A stretch of 64,000 nt of DNA from Prochilodus magdalenae (GCA_024036415.1 JAMWET010003381.1:278501-342500), one strand, 5' to 3'. Shown: positions 31,501-45,496, numbered from the stretch's first letter. Notes: a model not told the origin generated them from the sequence alone. Program-made: numbers and translations.

Positions 31501-34500
31501 AGCTCATACTTGGTGCTGCAGTTGTAAGCGTGTTACAGAGACACCTGTTGGTGTATATGGGTTTATGTTGTCTCAGTGTTTTGACCTTTCATACTTGTCA
31601 GGGCAATAATTCCTGATTTGCTTGGCATGTCCTAAAAATGTTTGTTTTTGTAGCTGTACTTTCAGAATATTGATAATGGAAGCTTTGTAGTGCATTTATA
31701 GTTTGCTGTATGAGTGATAGTCATAGTAATTTTCTTTTAATAATATATTTTAGTAAAATTTTGTGATTCTATCCAGTCAGTAGACCAAACATCTCAGCCT
31801 CTGTCTCTGAGCTTTAGTGGAATAGCTAAGGCTGCTCTCAGTATATTTACTCTCTTCATCAAATTAAAAGACAGGCTGGTTGCACATTTAGAACAGGGCC
31901 TAGTCAACAGCTGACCAATCAGTACACCACTAACCGCTCCAATTCTGTTCTTTTGTTCAGTTTGCATAAGATGATGTTAAATGATAATACCTAATAATTG
32001 TAGCAGAGAGTCCCCACATGATAAACTCCTGATGCCTCTGTGCTGAGCAGAAATAGTTGGTTTGCTTTGGATTAGTGAACTCTGTGCTCACCGCAATACT
32101 TGTAATTTCACATCATAACTTTGCACTCATGGACAGATTCTGCTGACTTAAAATAAAGACCCCTTTCTGAAAAGCTATTCAGCTGTCCATCATTATTTGA
32201 CAAAAGGTGATACTTGCACCATTTGCGGCATGCTGTGATGCTTTTAGGTAACACAGCTGGAAAACACTTTCAAGGCATACTGTGCAGAGCTTGGAAATTG
32301 GTTCCCAGTGGTGAGCATATACTCATTGCTGTTGTAGGGAACTACATGAAATTGATTTTTTTTTTTCCCTTGAATTTAGCTATTTTTATTTTAATGTATG
32401 TTTTGGATCATTGGTTTGGTAGAAGGACCACTTAAGGCACTGCAGCTCAGCAATCCCGTTTCTAGAGGAATTTAATTTATGTTGTCTACAATGAATGTGT
32501 TAAAAGTCTGGTCATGTTCTTATGTTTTGAATATTGATGTGATGCTGTTTGCATAAAATGATATAACTGAGCATCATCACTGGACTATTACCGTACCTGA
32601 AGTTACTTGGTCACTGGGCCTATTTAAGATGTCAGTCTCCAAAGTGTTTCTAGTTTCGTTTCATTTGACCATAGCCTCATGTTCCAGTAGTAAATCTAAC
32701 AAAGCATGTTTGTTATTCATGTGCCTGGAATATATTTATGTGTTTAATTAATGAATGAATTAATTGTCTTTTTGTTTTTTCTATAATCCTCTGTGAAGAA
32801 GTAGTATCTTGGGACTGATGACTTTATGACAGTATTTCTGAGTTCAGTCGTCTTTACTATTCTGATCATCATTGCAATCTTTCATGTTCCTATAAAGAAA
32901 AAGCTCAGATGAGCTGCATAAGATGCATCATGAGCATGCCTCATTGTGGTGATATATTTCCTGGTCTTTGTGAAAGAAGACAGTATTTTGTTTTATCTCT
33001 GAGGGAGTGTTGCAGCTTCTGATGAAACTGATATTGTTTGAGATTTCATTTGTTCATTCATCTTCTGAGTCGTTTGTCCTTCAGGGTCACCTGGGGTGTG
33101 TGTGCATGCGTGTGTGTGCGTGCGTGCGTGTGTGTTGCTGAAGCCTGTCCCAGCTCTAATTGGGCAGAAGGCAGGAAACACCCTGGACAGTCCCCCTGTT
33201 CATTGCAGTGTTTTAAGGAACATTGGAACATTTGATACATTATAATGCAGATTTACATACTGTACTATTATACTGTTATAATAAACAGTGCCATATTGCT
33301 GGATTAATATAAGGATGCAACTATGACCTGATTGGGCAGCCATTTCTTGAGTTATACGGCTTGCTTGCTAAAGTACTAAGGAAAATTTAACATGTGAGTG
33401 CTTGGCTAGTTAAGAGGTGAGGTATTTTGATACTGGAGAATGGTTGCAATCCCAACACACCCATCAGCCCCTTGCTTCATTGCTCCCTACCTCCGCCCCC
33501 GCACACCCCCCAATCCATGGACAAATTGTTGAATTGGTGGTTTGGTCACCATGGGCTATAGATTGGATAAGTTTTTTTTCCTATGCAGTTTGAGACATAC
33601 TAGATCAGTTAGGATGCACAGTCATCCCCTCCATCTTGAGGTGCATTGTGGGATATAATTAGGGGACAAACGTTCTCTGCTGTAATTTGTGATACACTGG
33701 AAAGTGGCAGAATGCACATTTTGCATTACTACACACAGAAAAGGTCGGTGTACAGTGTGCTTTTGAATGTGTTTGTTAACTGTGTTTGTATGAGTATGTG
33801 TGTGCTTTGGGATCGGTTTGTGTACAACAGGAAGGAGGGATCAGAGAGACCTTGGGGAAGCACCAGTGCTGAGTTATGCTTTTCCCCCATCAGCAAAATG
33901 AAACTGTGATGGTGAATATTAAACCGTGGACCCTCCTTGATTTCCCATTAATGCATTCATGGGAAACCCTGATAAGAGTTGTTACGATCATAGCTTATTC
34001 GTTGTTGAAAGAAAATTAGGACAGCAAACACTGCAGTTAAACAGAGCTTCATATAACTGTAGTATTCTGTATATACTGTATTACTCTGCAAAGCATTGAA
34101 GAAGCATAACCTGAAATGTCAATTCAACATCAGTTTCCACATTGCATATGAAAATAACTGTCATATTATTAAAATTCTCTGGAGGTGTACCTGCACCTTT
34201 TCATATGTCGGTTCCTAAAACAAGTCACACACTGGCACACAGCCTCACAAAGCAAAAAAATTCAAATGCTAAAACAACCTCACAGATGTAAAATCATACA
34301 TCAATAGTTGCCTAGCTTGGCAACAGATCAGCTATCTCCAAAAAATGTAATCAGTGGTGTTATGCATACTTACTAATTAGAATATTGGAAATGTTTGAGC
34401 ATTATCCGTAATTTTTATTCTCACTTTGATCTCCTACACCACTAGTCAGAGAAGTTTAAGTTTTAAAATGCTCAGCTGCTTGCATTTTAAGAATGAACAA

Positions 34501-34849
34501 TTGATGTACTCTGTGTTTTTGATGGTAGACTTGGAACAGTTGGTTAATTTTAGCATTCTGTCTCATTAAATAGACCAGATTCAGTTCCTCATCTAATTGG
34601 CAAGGTATACATGGCTTCAACTCAGAATGGGAGAAATAGTACTTAGAAATGTGCCTGCCATGAACCATGTTTGACACCCCTGCTTTCGACTGTGTGATCC
34701 CAGTGTTTTGATTTGTCATTGAAATATACATATACCACGTAGTGTATGAAGTGACGTTGTGCTTATAATGAAATCTTAAAATAAGCATAGGAGAGAATGG
34801 TTCTCTCTTAATTCCAACATGTTTTTTTTTTATTTTTTATTTTCTGCAG
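28547..34849 (+). other. zhx2: zhx2 intron 1
   Basis: A 6.3-kb intron. CpG-rich sequence continues to about 29200, then becomes AT-rich. It holds TG/CG microsatellite (33093-33137), a CCCCT tract (31019-31038) and no supported exon. Plus-strand frames such as 28952-29176 lack similarity and splice context. Confidence 0.55.
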
Positions 34850-34954
34850 GTGCAGTACAGGACGGTATCACAAAGAAACAGTGGTGGAGAACAAAAGCTT
34901 CTACAGCATTACCATATCGCAAGCCCTGTTCTCAGGGGAGACCATCTCTGACCG
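34850..34954 (+). other. zhx2: zhx2 noncoding exon 2 (105 nt)
   Basis: A strong pyrimidine tract and acceptor (ttttctgcag) lead to 34850, and a donor ACCG|gtgagc closes it at 34954/34955. The exon has no long open frame. Its position between a CpG promoter and the coding exon matches the human ZHX2 layout, with noncoding leader exons and all coding sequence in one exon. Confidence 0.65.
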
Positions 34955-35336
34955 GTGAGCTCCGTGCTTAAAAGATTTTAGGTTCACACAACAAGGTTGT
35001 GGAAATCTTTTAGAATGGTTTAATTTGGTGTTAAGGCCAATTCCAACATGGCCATTAAATCTAAGGGATTCATTTTTCTGCATGTATTTCTGAGGAGATT
35101 AGACACAAGTTAATTCACTTTCAAAACAAGGGGAAAGTCAAAGAAAGGCAAGTGTGAAAACATTAGCTTTAATAAATATCTAGACCCCAGACACAGTCAC
35201 AGTCAGATGAACAGTTGATAAAGCTTTTATCTTTGAGAGATCAAGAAGAGCGGAGAAATTCAGGCTGCTTTCTTGTCAGATCGGAAAAAATCCACAAGTA
35301 TTTTTGTTCATCACTGAGGACAACCAGCGATGAACA

Positions 35337-35530
35337 CCATATCTTCGCTGTCAAAAGAAAAACAAGAATCTCCAAAATAGCAACTTTACAGGAGCGGCCA
35401 AAATTCAATTGAATTCAAATGTAAGTCAATGGAATAAGATGTTTTTTCCAAGTATGTTTTAGATATATCTGGTGATCTATTCATCATTAAATGTTCACCC
35501 AGTGTAAACAGCAGCTCATGTGACCAAATT
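35337..35530 (+). repeat. MITE family A, truncated copy
   Basis: Shares ATATCTTCGCTGTCAAAAGA, ATCTCCAAAATAGCAACTTT, ACAGGAGCGGCCAAAA, GTAAGTCAATGGAA and GTAAACAGCAGCTCATGTGA, in order, with the complete copy at 63201-63457. The right terminal inverted repeat is missing. Confidence 0.75.
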
Positions 35531-38500
35531 TCCCTGACTTGGTGAAACCTACATTTACATCCATCTAAAACTGCATCAGACAGCTTATATAGTTGTTAGT
35601 TGTCTGACAGATAAGATAAGTTTAGATAAGAATTGAGATTTTAGAGCTGATAGCCCTGTTTTAAACAGCAGTTGCATGTTTCTGTGAACATCATCTGAAT
35701 TGTATAACGGACAACCCTTGTTTAGCTGGCAGGTGCTATGTAATGTTTTTTTACGGATCATTATCCCTTGTAAATGCACTTTGATTACATGATTAACTGT
35801 TGTAGTTAAATTACACGTTTTGCCGGTCTGTTCGTTTTATTGGTCATGTTTGTCTGCACATTCTGTTAATGGCTAAATAAATTATTGTAATATGCTAAAA
35901 TGGTTGCCTGTAATTTCTGAGTTTCCATTTAGAGAAAGGTAAAGAAACAGATTGATTTTTGTATGTTAATACAATATGAATGAATCATTCTTATTGGGTT
36001 CTTCTGGAAAGATCAGAGACTTGGGTATGGCACTACAGCATCCAAAAGCATACTAATAAACAGGAATGAATCGTAACATCGATTTGGTCAGTGTTGAAGC
36101 ATCATCAGTGGCTAAATTTGTTAGGCTATAGGATTATGAAATTTGTTAGATTAAATAATTTGGGTTTTGTATGCACAAATCATCCAACAGCATGTTCATC
36201 AGGTTGGAGCAAATACTCGTGTAAGGTAGATCACAACAAGAGGAGACTGAGTGAGGGAATGCACATTTCTGAAGAACATATATTAGCTCAGAATTAGCAT
36301 TTTGGCTCATGGTTGAGATTGTATGTACACTCATTTACACAAGCATTTCACCTCTGTCAGTCACTTAAACTAGAAAAAAATACTAGCATTTAGTTTTTAC
36401 AAAACAGTATATACATATTTGCAATCAAAAATTAAAAACAAAAACCGTCCACATAAATCTGCTTACTGTGTATTGCTATAAGTATAGAACTGGAATTGAG
36501 AACCCTGCCATGAAATGCACCACAACATGAAATACAACCTGTACTGTATCGGCATAAAAATGGCTTATACTCCACTGTATTATTTAGTCACCATTTAGCA
36601 CTAATAAACATCTGCAACAGTAATGCTAGTTCCCCCACCAAAACACACACTGGAAGCTTGTAACAGATATTTATATAACTTTTGTTGCTTTGTTTGTCTC
36701 AATTTCACCGGGAATTATTGAGTAAATGCTTCAGTTAAAGCCTAACTCTGAATATTACTAGTTTTACTTGTTGGCTTATTAGCGGTCTGTCGAACTTGAG
36801 CAGGCTTTTGTGACTCTTACCTCATACACACAGTTTATTTTGCTAACATGCATACATTTGTGAAAAAAAATTTCCTTTCCCATGCTGGTAAATTTTCTGT
36901 TGAGAGTTTTCTTGCTTTCTGCATTTTTACAAGATCCTTTCAGGAGGGTCCATATAACATGATCAGAGTGTGCAGTAGGCGTTTGTGAATGCAAAGCTGC
37001 TCTGCATGGTTGAAAAATGTTTGACGGAACTTGTTAGACTAAATAGCAGTAACAGTGTCCACGATACTGCTATTAGTTTAAATATTGCTGTATACCAAAT
37101 GACTGAATATTGACTTACATTAGACAACATTTTTATTATTGTCTTCATAGTGTTTTTTTTAAACTGTATCCAAAAATATTACATTAAGACTACACCATAT
37201 CAAACCAACCTAATGATTAAATATAATTAGTTTTTGAATCCTCAAATCTAGAGTATTGCCTGTCTTGTTTGGTCTACTACAACTGCAGGTGTTCATTCCT
37301 GCCAAGTACGAGGCCTAATCAGTCGCCTGAAGACTAAGACCAGCTGATTAAACAAGTGGAATCAGGTGGGCTTTTGCTTGATTGAGATGAAAGCTTACAG
37401 CCACAGTGGAGCTTTGAGGGCAAGATTGGTGACATTTAGTATGTACCATGTGACAGTGGGAATGTGTCCAATAGTAGATATTTGCATATACTGTCCCCAG
37501 CATGGTGTCTAGCTAGACAGTGTGATATGTGCTTAGTTATTCCTGTATTAAGCTTACAGACCACACTGTAGAGAGGATACAAGCTCACAGTAGATTAAAA
37601 AGGCATACCTGCAGTATTTACCCAGATAGTAGTGTGCACTGAGTTTAGGCAAATAAATGTAAAGAAAAGAAATCAGTAAATAATTGACAGTTAATTGAGG
37701 ATTATGATGTAAGTGTTATGTTGGTGCTGTAATGTGTTTAGCGGAAGGTGATGAATAATGTTCTTTGTTAGCTTTGTAACTTTGAATGCCTTTATTGTGT
37801 ATGTTTGCGGAATAAGTGTTTTTTTTTTTTTTTAGGTTTTGTAAACATAGCTAGCAAGTAAGAGCCCCTTTAGGCATAAATAAAGACATGAATACGAAAA
37901 AGCATTAAATTATGATGGTAATGTGTACTAGATCTGATGTAGCTGACATGCTGTGTATTTGATACGTTAACACATCTTTACATCTTTACTCTGGTGTTGA
38001 AATTGGAAATACTGAAACCTGGAATTCCATAAAGTAGATTTTGAACTTGCCCCTTTCTTTGTATCGGAAATATGTTTTTTGATAGCCTAGAGCCTTGGCT
38101 TTTGGGAAGGAGTTTGTGTTTGTGGGATTGTGTGATTCAATCCTTTGGATTCTGTGACTCAGCGGTGTTGCTAAATGGCAGAGAGAATACACATTACATT
38201 CACAAGGTGTCCGACACAGTTTGGTCTCTCAAATTTAGCTGGTCTATGGAACTTAGGAATTAACAAATAAATTGAACAAGGAACTCGCCAAACTGCTTCC
38301 TCCTGCACTAAAACAGTATCTAATCTGAATCTTCTAAACTGTTAGGTTAAATGTGTTAAGACGCACACTTATGGCCACCTCTGTTAAAATACATTTTCAT
38401 TTAAACAAAAAAAAGTATTTTAATCTTTCATACAAGCAACCTACAAGTCTCTGTACTAATTAAAATTGAAACATTGGTCTCAGAACTTGCTGTGTATGAG

Positions 38501-41274
38501 CAGTTCAGCCGAATGCAGAGTGAGTGCGGACATTACAGCTAACCCCATAAGTGGGGTTAATTGTACCAGATGGAGGGGCTAGTAGGAGTCCCTATAAAGT
38601 CTGGTAAATCAATGCAAAACAATTCAGTACTGTTCTGTGATGTTTGAATCAGACAGACTTAGGAAATATGTTTTGATTAAAGCAATAATAATGTTTTAGC
38701 AGAATGTTGTACTGACTACCTAATAGTATTTTTTTTGATCAGTCCCTGCAATAAAATGTTTTTAATTGTTTTGAGTTTACATGTCGATTATGTGGACTTA
38801 CAAATATCTGCATTGGGTTTAAAGCTATTGCTATGTTCTTATGAAATCCTGTCAATGTGGATACTGATCGTTTGATATTACAGCATGCACGACCTATTTA
38901 ACATGGGCGTTAAAAGCTGTCGTATCACTTTATCCACTCAGAGTTGGAGGCTGACTGTGGATCAGTGCTGTTTGTGAAGTAGTGCAGAAAGGAGTAGGTT
39001 ACTTGGAGTAGTTGGTGCAGACCATAAAGCCGTTGCTCTCTCCACAGCAGACTGAGGTTCATTTCTCCACCGGACAGGCATGCCAGGCTACAGCTATTGT
39101 CCTAGACTCCTAACAGTGCAGTTACCTGCATCTGTAACATGATTGAATCATATGTTGTGCAGGATATAGTATCTGCAAAAATGCAAAGAAATTAGTACAT
39201 ATTAACTAAACTCACACATTTTCCAAATTCACATATTTTTGACCTCCATGTATTGATCATTCTGTCTGCACAAATAGCAAATTGTGTGCACTCAGCAGTT
39301 TTGTAAGATGTTGGAGTTGATAACATGTTTAGGGTTGAATTTGGCTTTGTTCTTTCATTAAAACTGCAAAAAGTGGAGGCATCAGAATGTACTGCGCACG
39401 GCTCCTAATGGAACAATGCCTGCACTGCAAATATTAAACATACCCAAGTGGTTCTAAAGATCTATGAGGAAAGTCAAATTCAAAATGAATACCAGCTCCA
39501 CAATCTCTCTGCCTGATCACGATTCTGTGTGGACGGACTGTAATGTGGCTATGGCATGGCACTCGCGGCAGGCTGTAGTCTTCTTTTGCTTCTTGAAGCT
39601 TTTTATTTTCAAGCTAAATCAGGCTTTATATAAAATGTAAAATTAGAGGTCTGACGGCCGATAGGTCAAAGTCGACAGTGTTTGTAGCATGCTGCCATCA
39701 TTTGTTACAAGGTCTCTTGCTTGTGATGTGCTCTATACACACAGTGTGCATGCTCGTAATGTTTTTGAGGTGTATTTCCACTTATTGGCTATTACGTCCA
39801 CATACTGAGTTGGTATGGTCATACAGTCATTTTGAGTAATTTTAGCGTTCTCTTGTGTACGTAGAGATTTAGAAAACACTGCTGGTGTGGACAAAGAATT
39901 TGAAACGAGGGAACATCGTTTGTAAAAAGCTATATTTACACAGCTGGCTAAACTGTAAAAAAAAAAGTAAAAATAAAATCTGATTAGGGAGACTTGTGTG
40001 GTATTAAAATACTGTATGTAACCTATATGCAGCAATGCGACCAACTTTTTAAAGAATATTAGTATTAGTAAATAATATTAATATTATTCCCGAAATTCGT
40101 TCTGGATTGGACAGGGCTCAAGTCTGCTGGTCGGATGATAAAATTCTCCAGTCCGTGTTTACACTGATGTTGCTTCTTCATAAATACTGATCAGGTGTTA
40201 TTTCTCCATGTAGTGTTGGACATTTAAAATCTGGTGTACCTCTAGTGCGGGGTGAACATGGTCTATTCAGGCTCTGTGTTTAGTGTTTTTCTAAAATGTT
40301 TTGCAACCATGTTGCAGAGAAGAAAAAGACAGCAAGTTACAAATGTTTTGCCTAGCAGCCACAGCCGAAGCCCAGTTGATGGAAAGATATGGGTCAGCAT
40401 GGCACTCAGGAATAGTGAAAGAGTTGTGTAATGTCCTCCACAAGAGGCAAACGATGTTTAGCTTTCACATGAATCCTGAACCTGTATGCTTCGACCCATA
40501 ATAACTTGTTGGGGCAATGTTGAAATTTATATGTGTAGTACATGCAACGTCACATTGACACAAACAGATATCATCGCAACATGTGCTTCACTACTTTGGA
40601 ACCAATACAGCGCCATTAGGACACCTTCCAGTCAGAGACACAGTACTGTTTGTCTTTTAAGGGAGCAGTGTGCAACTTTTTTTTTTTTTTTTTTTTTTTG
40701 TTTGAATACATAATGATTCAGAAACAAGTTCCACGTTATTGCTGGATGTGGTGTTCGAGTTCTTGGCCCTCTGAGGAGCAGAGGCCTATTGGACAAGTGT
40801 ATATTAAGATTAAGGTTATGTAGTAGAATTTTACAAGCTAACTAAGGTGTTGCACAACTGAACATGTTGCCAGTCACTATATTTAAAGGTAATTGATGTG
40901 TCTTGTGGGAATGTTGTGCTATTGTACTGTATGGGTTCTAGCCTGGATGGCATGCAATGCATTCATCATGATGCTTAGAGGTGGGTGATCTGGCAAATAT
41001 TGTCTAAAGAGGTTTTCCTGATGTGTGGTATGCTGCAATATTCTAAGGTTTGGATATTTTATTATTTATTTGGCATGTGTTGTACTTTATCCACTTAAAA
41101 AGAATCAACCTTTGCTCTCTTTATAATAGAAACATTCAGTTGGTCAGTGTATTACAGGTACAGAGGATATCCACGATTTGTTCTGGAAAGTATATTGTAA
41201 TTATTGTAATTATCACAATATTGATCTATATTATCATTTATTACCCAACTCCAAGTAATCTTATTAGTTATAGT

Positions 41275-41306
<32 letters not shown>

Positions 41307-41318
41307 CACACACACACA
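41275..41318. repeat. (TG)n TATA (CA)n palindromic microsatellite
   Basis: About 14 TG units run directly into ATACACACACACACA, so the right part is the inverse complement of the left and could fold into a hairpin or cruciform. It lies in zhx2 intron 2. Confidence 0.9.
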
Positions 41319-41609
41319 GGAGGCCATTCCTATCATGAATGCTCAGTGCCTTGCATTATTTTTGTTGTTGTTGCTGGTGTGTTTTTTTTAATTTTTTTTA
41401 TTGGGGGGTGGGGCTGTTTGTTTGGTTTTATTTTTGGTCTGTTGTTGTATTAGGAAAACGGATCACTTTTGAGCCAACTTAATAATGAGATGAACCTCTA
41501 ATAGTTGCTAATGCTAATATTTGTATGACAGTAATAGCATTTATAGGTATAAGAATAACATGACTTTATTTCGGTCTGCACTGCTTGGATTTTAACCAGA
41601 AAGAATCGG

Positions 41610-41705
41610 CTTGGCCAAAAATAGGAATGCGGAATGTTCCTCATTTGGATCTCTATTGAGAAAATCCCTCCCACCTGCTGCTAGGCCGTTTCCATGGCAA
41701 CTCAT
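41610..41705 (+). promoter_or_regulatory. candidate intronic enhancer: TEAD-like pair, E-box, RFX X-box
   Basis: Within 90 bp: an A/T-rich CCAAAAATAGG (MEF2/CArG-like, 41615-41625), two GGAATG sites (41624-41629, 41631-41636), an E-box CACCTG (41672-41677) and a full X-box GTTTCCATGGCAAC (41688-41701; GTTGCCATGGAAAC on the other strand). The cluster is denser in complex sequence than the surrounding AT-rich intron. Function is inferred from motifs only. Confidence 0.4.
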
Positions 41706-42299
41706 GAGTCCAGATTTTTCAAGCCTCGTCCCCAGGTACCCCAAAAACTAAAGAAACCTGGGGAGACATACTTCAGAAAATGAAATAAATAAAGTGGACT
41801 TCTGAAGAGCATTGCAGCCAGGACTTTAGCGTTACAAAAGAATGCTTGAGATTTATTAAATGGTTGGGTGCAAAGCTACTACTATATACCTTTATTAAGC
41901 CTACAGTTCATCGAGATGTGACTTATAGCTCCAGGTCAGGACAAAAAAAAAAATACAAAAAAACAGGCCTAAACCTTTATACACTTCATTGTGTGTTTCA
42001 CATGAGTCAGTAAGTACCTTTTTCGATGGTCTTGTTGTGCACATCCTTGACATGACTATCATGTTGAGTAGCTCTTAACACAGCCCTCTTTTGCCATATT
42101 GTCATTACAAGACTTTTTTATTTATTTATTTATTTATTTTTTCCTGATCACAGTTATTAAACACTAGAGTATCACAAATGGAAGCAATTGTTTTCTGCTC
42201 CTCATGCCTGTATTGTAGCAGCTCTGCGTCTGGAGTGAGATTTTGTGCAGTGCTGCAGGGTTCCTAGGCCCCATTTGATGAGATTTAAATTAATTCTGC

Positions 42300-42480
42300 C
42301 TCGATCCCAAATTCACCCCCCCTGCTGCGCTGCACAGTATTAACAAGGCTCAGTCTCCGCCCCCTCACACAGCAGTTCCGCAGCAACATCCTCTCATGGA
42401 AGGATGCGGCTCAGCCAGTGGAAAAGCACATGACGCTTGGCTACTTCCCCTTTGGCTCTCCTCGCCACCTTTTTATATAA
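42300..42480 (+). promoter_or_regulatory. GC-richer segment with TATA-like box in zhx2 intron 2
   Basis: A GC-richer island (CCGCCCCCTCAC around 42357-42368, CACATGACG near 42427-42435) ends in TTTTATATAA at 42471-42480. It might be an alternative promoter or a conserved noncoding element. No start site or exon downstream could be confirmed. Confidence 0.3.
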
Positions 42481-45364
42481 CACATTCATTTAAATATGTA
42501 CCTGATGTGTCTATTAAAAGATTAAAAAAAGGTTAGTAGGTATAACCCGTAATACAGAGGATGTGAAGGTACTGTGAACACAGGAAGGCCCTTGGTTTGG
42601 TGGTGTTAGAAGCTGGCCGCTGTCATGTTGATGTTTTGATCTGTATTTTGGCCTTCAGTATCAGTCTATGCACAGTCTATGATCTGGTGAGGTTCAGACT
42701 GAGAACCAAGGGGGGTACCATTTTTCACATAAAATAAGCGCAGTGGTGTGTTTATGTTGTCTTCTTTTTGGTTATTTACTGTTGGGGTCGCGTTAACCAT
42801 TTTTATTCTGTGATTAAAAAAAGCCTTTTGTATATGCTACGACTATTGATTTTATAATTTTTTGAATATTCCAGTGACTATAATCTTACAAGTTTATTGT
42901 TCTTGTTGTGTTGTTACTATTAGTGGTAGCGATATTCTCATTTTTGTGTTGTCACTATATCACCAAGTTTTTCCGAACATATCGTAGTTATTGTCAACAC
43001 TTTGAGTACAGGCCAGGTGCATGTTTATTATAAAGAGAGCAAGGCCATGTTTAACTGGATTTTTGCCCATTTCCTACATATCAGATATAGTCATAAACCT
43101 AACCTTTTGGCCAGCTTATGTGTGTGAATAGATACACGTGCGTACATATGTACGTACATACATGTGTGACAAAGCTAATCCCTCTTTAAGGAGTTAGAGC
43201 ATGTAGAAAGTACCTGGTAGGTATGTCTTCTGCCTGTAAAATCGCCCCTTGACTTAACATATGTCTCTATTTTTGCCCTCAGCACAGTGCTTTTAAAAAC
43301 AAACAAACAAAAAGAACAAAGGTAACGATAGCCCTTGGCTGTTGTAGGCTGGCTCTCTTGGAGTGAGTTGAGGTTGAGAAACGAGATGACTGTGGCCTCA
43401 TACATATTTCATTAGCCTCCTGTACTGAGATCCACTTAGGTCACTACAAGCCTGAAGGAAGGCTAACGCTGGACAAGCAACCAGAGCTGGCACAAGAGAT
43501 TTTTTTGCCCCCATGCCAATCACCTCCTTTTTCCTACTAATTAAAATCTGTAAGGATCCTTTTAATCTGCAGCTGTGATGCAACACAAGTGCATCTCAGT
43601 TTCTTAATGCATTTCTCAGTTGCTATAACTACAGAATGTAAAAGAAGCTTGCCTTAATTTTTAATGAAGCCCACTTTGGACTATGACTGGACAGACTTGA
43701 TGATCAATTTAGAACTTTTCTATCCACTAGTGAAGGGTAGTATATACTTTATAAAAAGATGCCCTGGAAAATTAAATGTTACTCAAGGCTAGTGTTAGAA
43801 ATTAAATACGGTAGCACTTCAGTTACCTTTAAAACATCTTATTACTGTATCATGATGATCATTGCCTGAATAGATGCAGTTTAAAGTATATTTCATAATC
43901 GTACAGTGATAAAAGTAAATAATGTGACCTAAAGCTGCAGGTGAACAGTACATTGCCAGTGATAGGTGTATTGAAATGGGATAAAAGGACCATAAAATAG
44001 ACTGCTTACAAGCATATCAGGAAATGATCCGCTCTGCTATCCGAATGACCAGCTGTGACATAACATACTTTCAATAGGAAAAGGTGATGTGGGGTTGCTG
44101 ACAAAGATCCAGTATCTAGCTTATTGTATTACAGAGAAGCCCTATACTGGTCTTGGATGATAAAATAAATTTAAACCAATGATATAGTCTGCAGCATTAG
44201 TGCTATAAACAATATTACTGTCAGTTATGAAGTTCCACATGGGAGTGTTACAGAGCCTTACCCTATAGCTCACATCTTCCATAATGGTAATATAATTACC
44301 ATATAATTACCAACTGGGCCAGCTCCTAATATTACTTAATAATTTATAATGATGACTATATTCTGCACAGATGGCATGTAACACTGTTAATACCCTGTGG
44401 TTCTCTGTGTTTTTGTTGGACAAATTATGAAATTTTCACCCAACTGGCTCTTTGGCACCCGTCTACTAGACAAGCTCATCCATTTTACTCAGTAGTTTCT
44501 CCAGTGAAAATCTCAAGCATTCAGGGTATGTTTAGTATGGAGTTAATGTATATACAGCCTGTAATTAAGTGCATTTTTTTATTGAATACATTTTTGAACT
44601 AAGCACTGATTACCATGATTATATAAAGAAAACATTAATAAATGAGAAGCGAAAAAAGCATGTGGAATAAAAAAAGAGAACAAAGGAATAAGTTTTTAGG
44701 CCAGTATTCACAAATTGGTTATCTGTGCTTTTTAGTGATCCTAGTGATACTTACTTATTGAACATTCTTCACAGTTGGTTTTATGTTAACAGATTTATAT
44801 TGACCTTTGATTTAATTTGACCTAAAAATACATTCACAACAGATCTATATTTCAACAAGACAGTGCAGACAGTTCAAGTAAAGTTCAGGCACAATTTAGA
44901 ACATAAGATCTTTTTAAGGGGTGTGTTGAGAAATATGTGGCAAAAATGTGAACTTTGTCCAGTGTCAGGTTGTCTTCAAGATTAAATGACTGACAATGCT
45001 AATAAACATCAATTTTTTTTTTTTAATGTCCCATTTTGTGTCTGCTTTCATTATTAAAAATGTTTTTTTTTTTTTTAAATAAAGACAACAATATAATATT
45101 AATATTACATTTTAATACAACATTTTGTAGGTATATGTGATAATGAAGACAACCATACACTGCTTGATATTATTATTTTTTTTTATTAATATAAATTTAC
45201 TTGGAACTTGATCTGTGTGATTTTAAGCATCAGTGTATAACACAAATGTGAGCTGTTCTAATCAGCTGATTCTTTCTTGTGTTTGTCATGCTTACATAGT
45301 TCTCATTTTCTTCTTTCTTTCTCTTTTTTTTTCCTTTAGATTGTGTCACCTGGGATGCAGTCTC

Positions 45365-45493
45365 ATGAAGTCGCCCACTGCAGCTGACATTAAAAGTCAG
45401 CAGAAATATTCACCTTTCCTCTTCAGACAAAGGTCCACCTATCATTCATCAACAGTCCTCCATCAAGGTTGCACTGTCACAGTCCCAGACTAG
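45365..45493 (+). CDS. upstream ORF in the zhx2 leader (42 codons)
   Basis: ATG at 45365-45367, reading MKSPTAADIKSQQKYSPFLF onwards to TAG at 45491-45493. It is in the same frame as zhx2, and only one sense codon (GTC) separates its stop from the zhx2 ATG at 45497. It could limit translation of the main frame or allow reinitiation. Whether it is translated is unknown. Confidence 0.4.
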   Translation: MKSPTAADIKSQQKYSPFLFRQRSTYHSSTVLHQGCTVTVPD

Positions 45494-45496
45494 GTC

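Larger units (their letters stand above)
34955..45339 (+). other. zhx2: zhx2 intron 2
   Basis: A 10.4-kb intron without supported exons. It includes a truncated MITE copy (35337-35530), a poly-T run (40676-40699), a (TG)n(CA)n palindromic microsatellite (41275-41318), a motif cluster that looks like an enhancer (41610-41705), a GC-richer segment ending in a TATA-like box (42300-42480) and a TTTA tandem (about 42116-42140). Confidence 0.55.
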
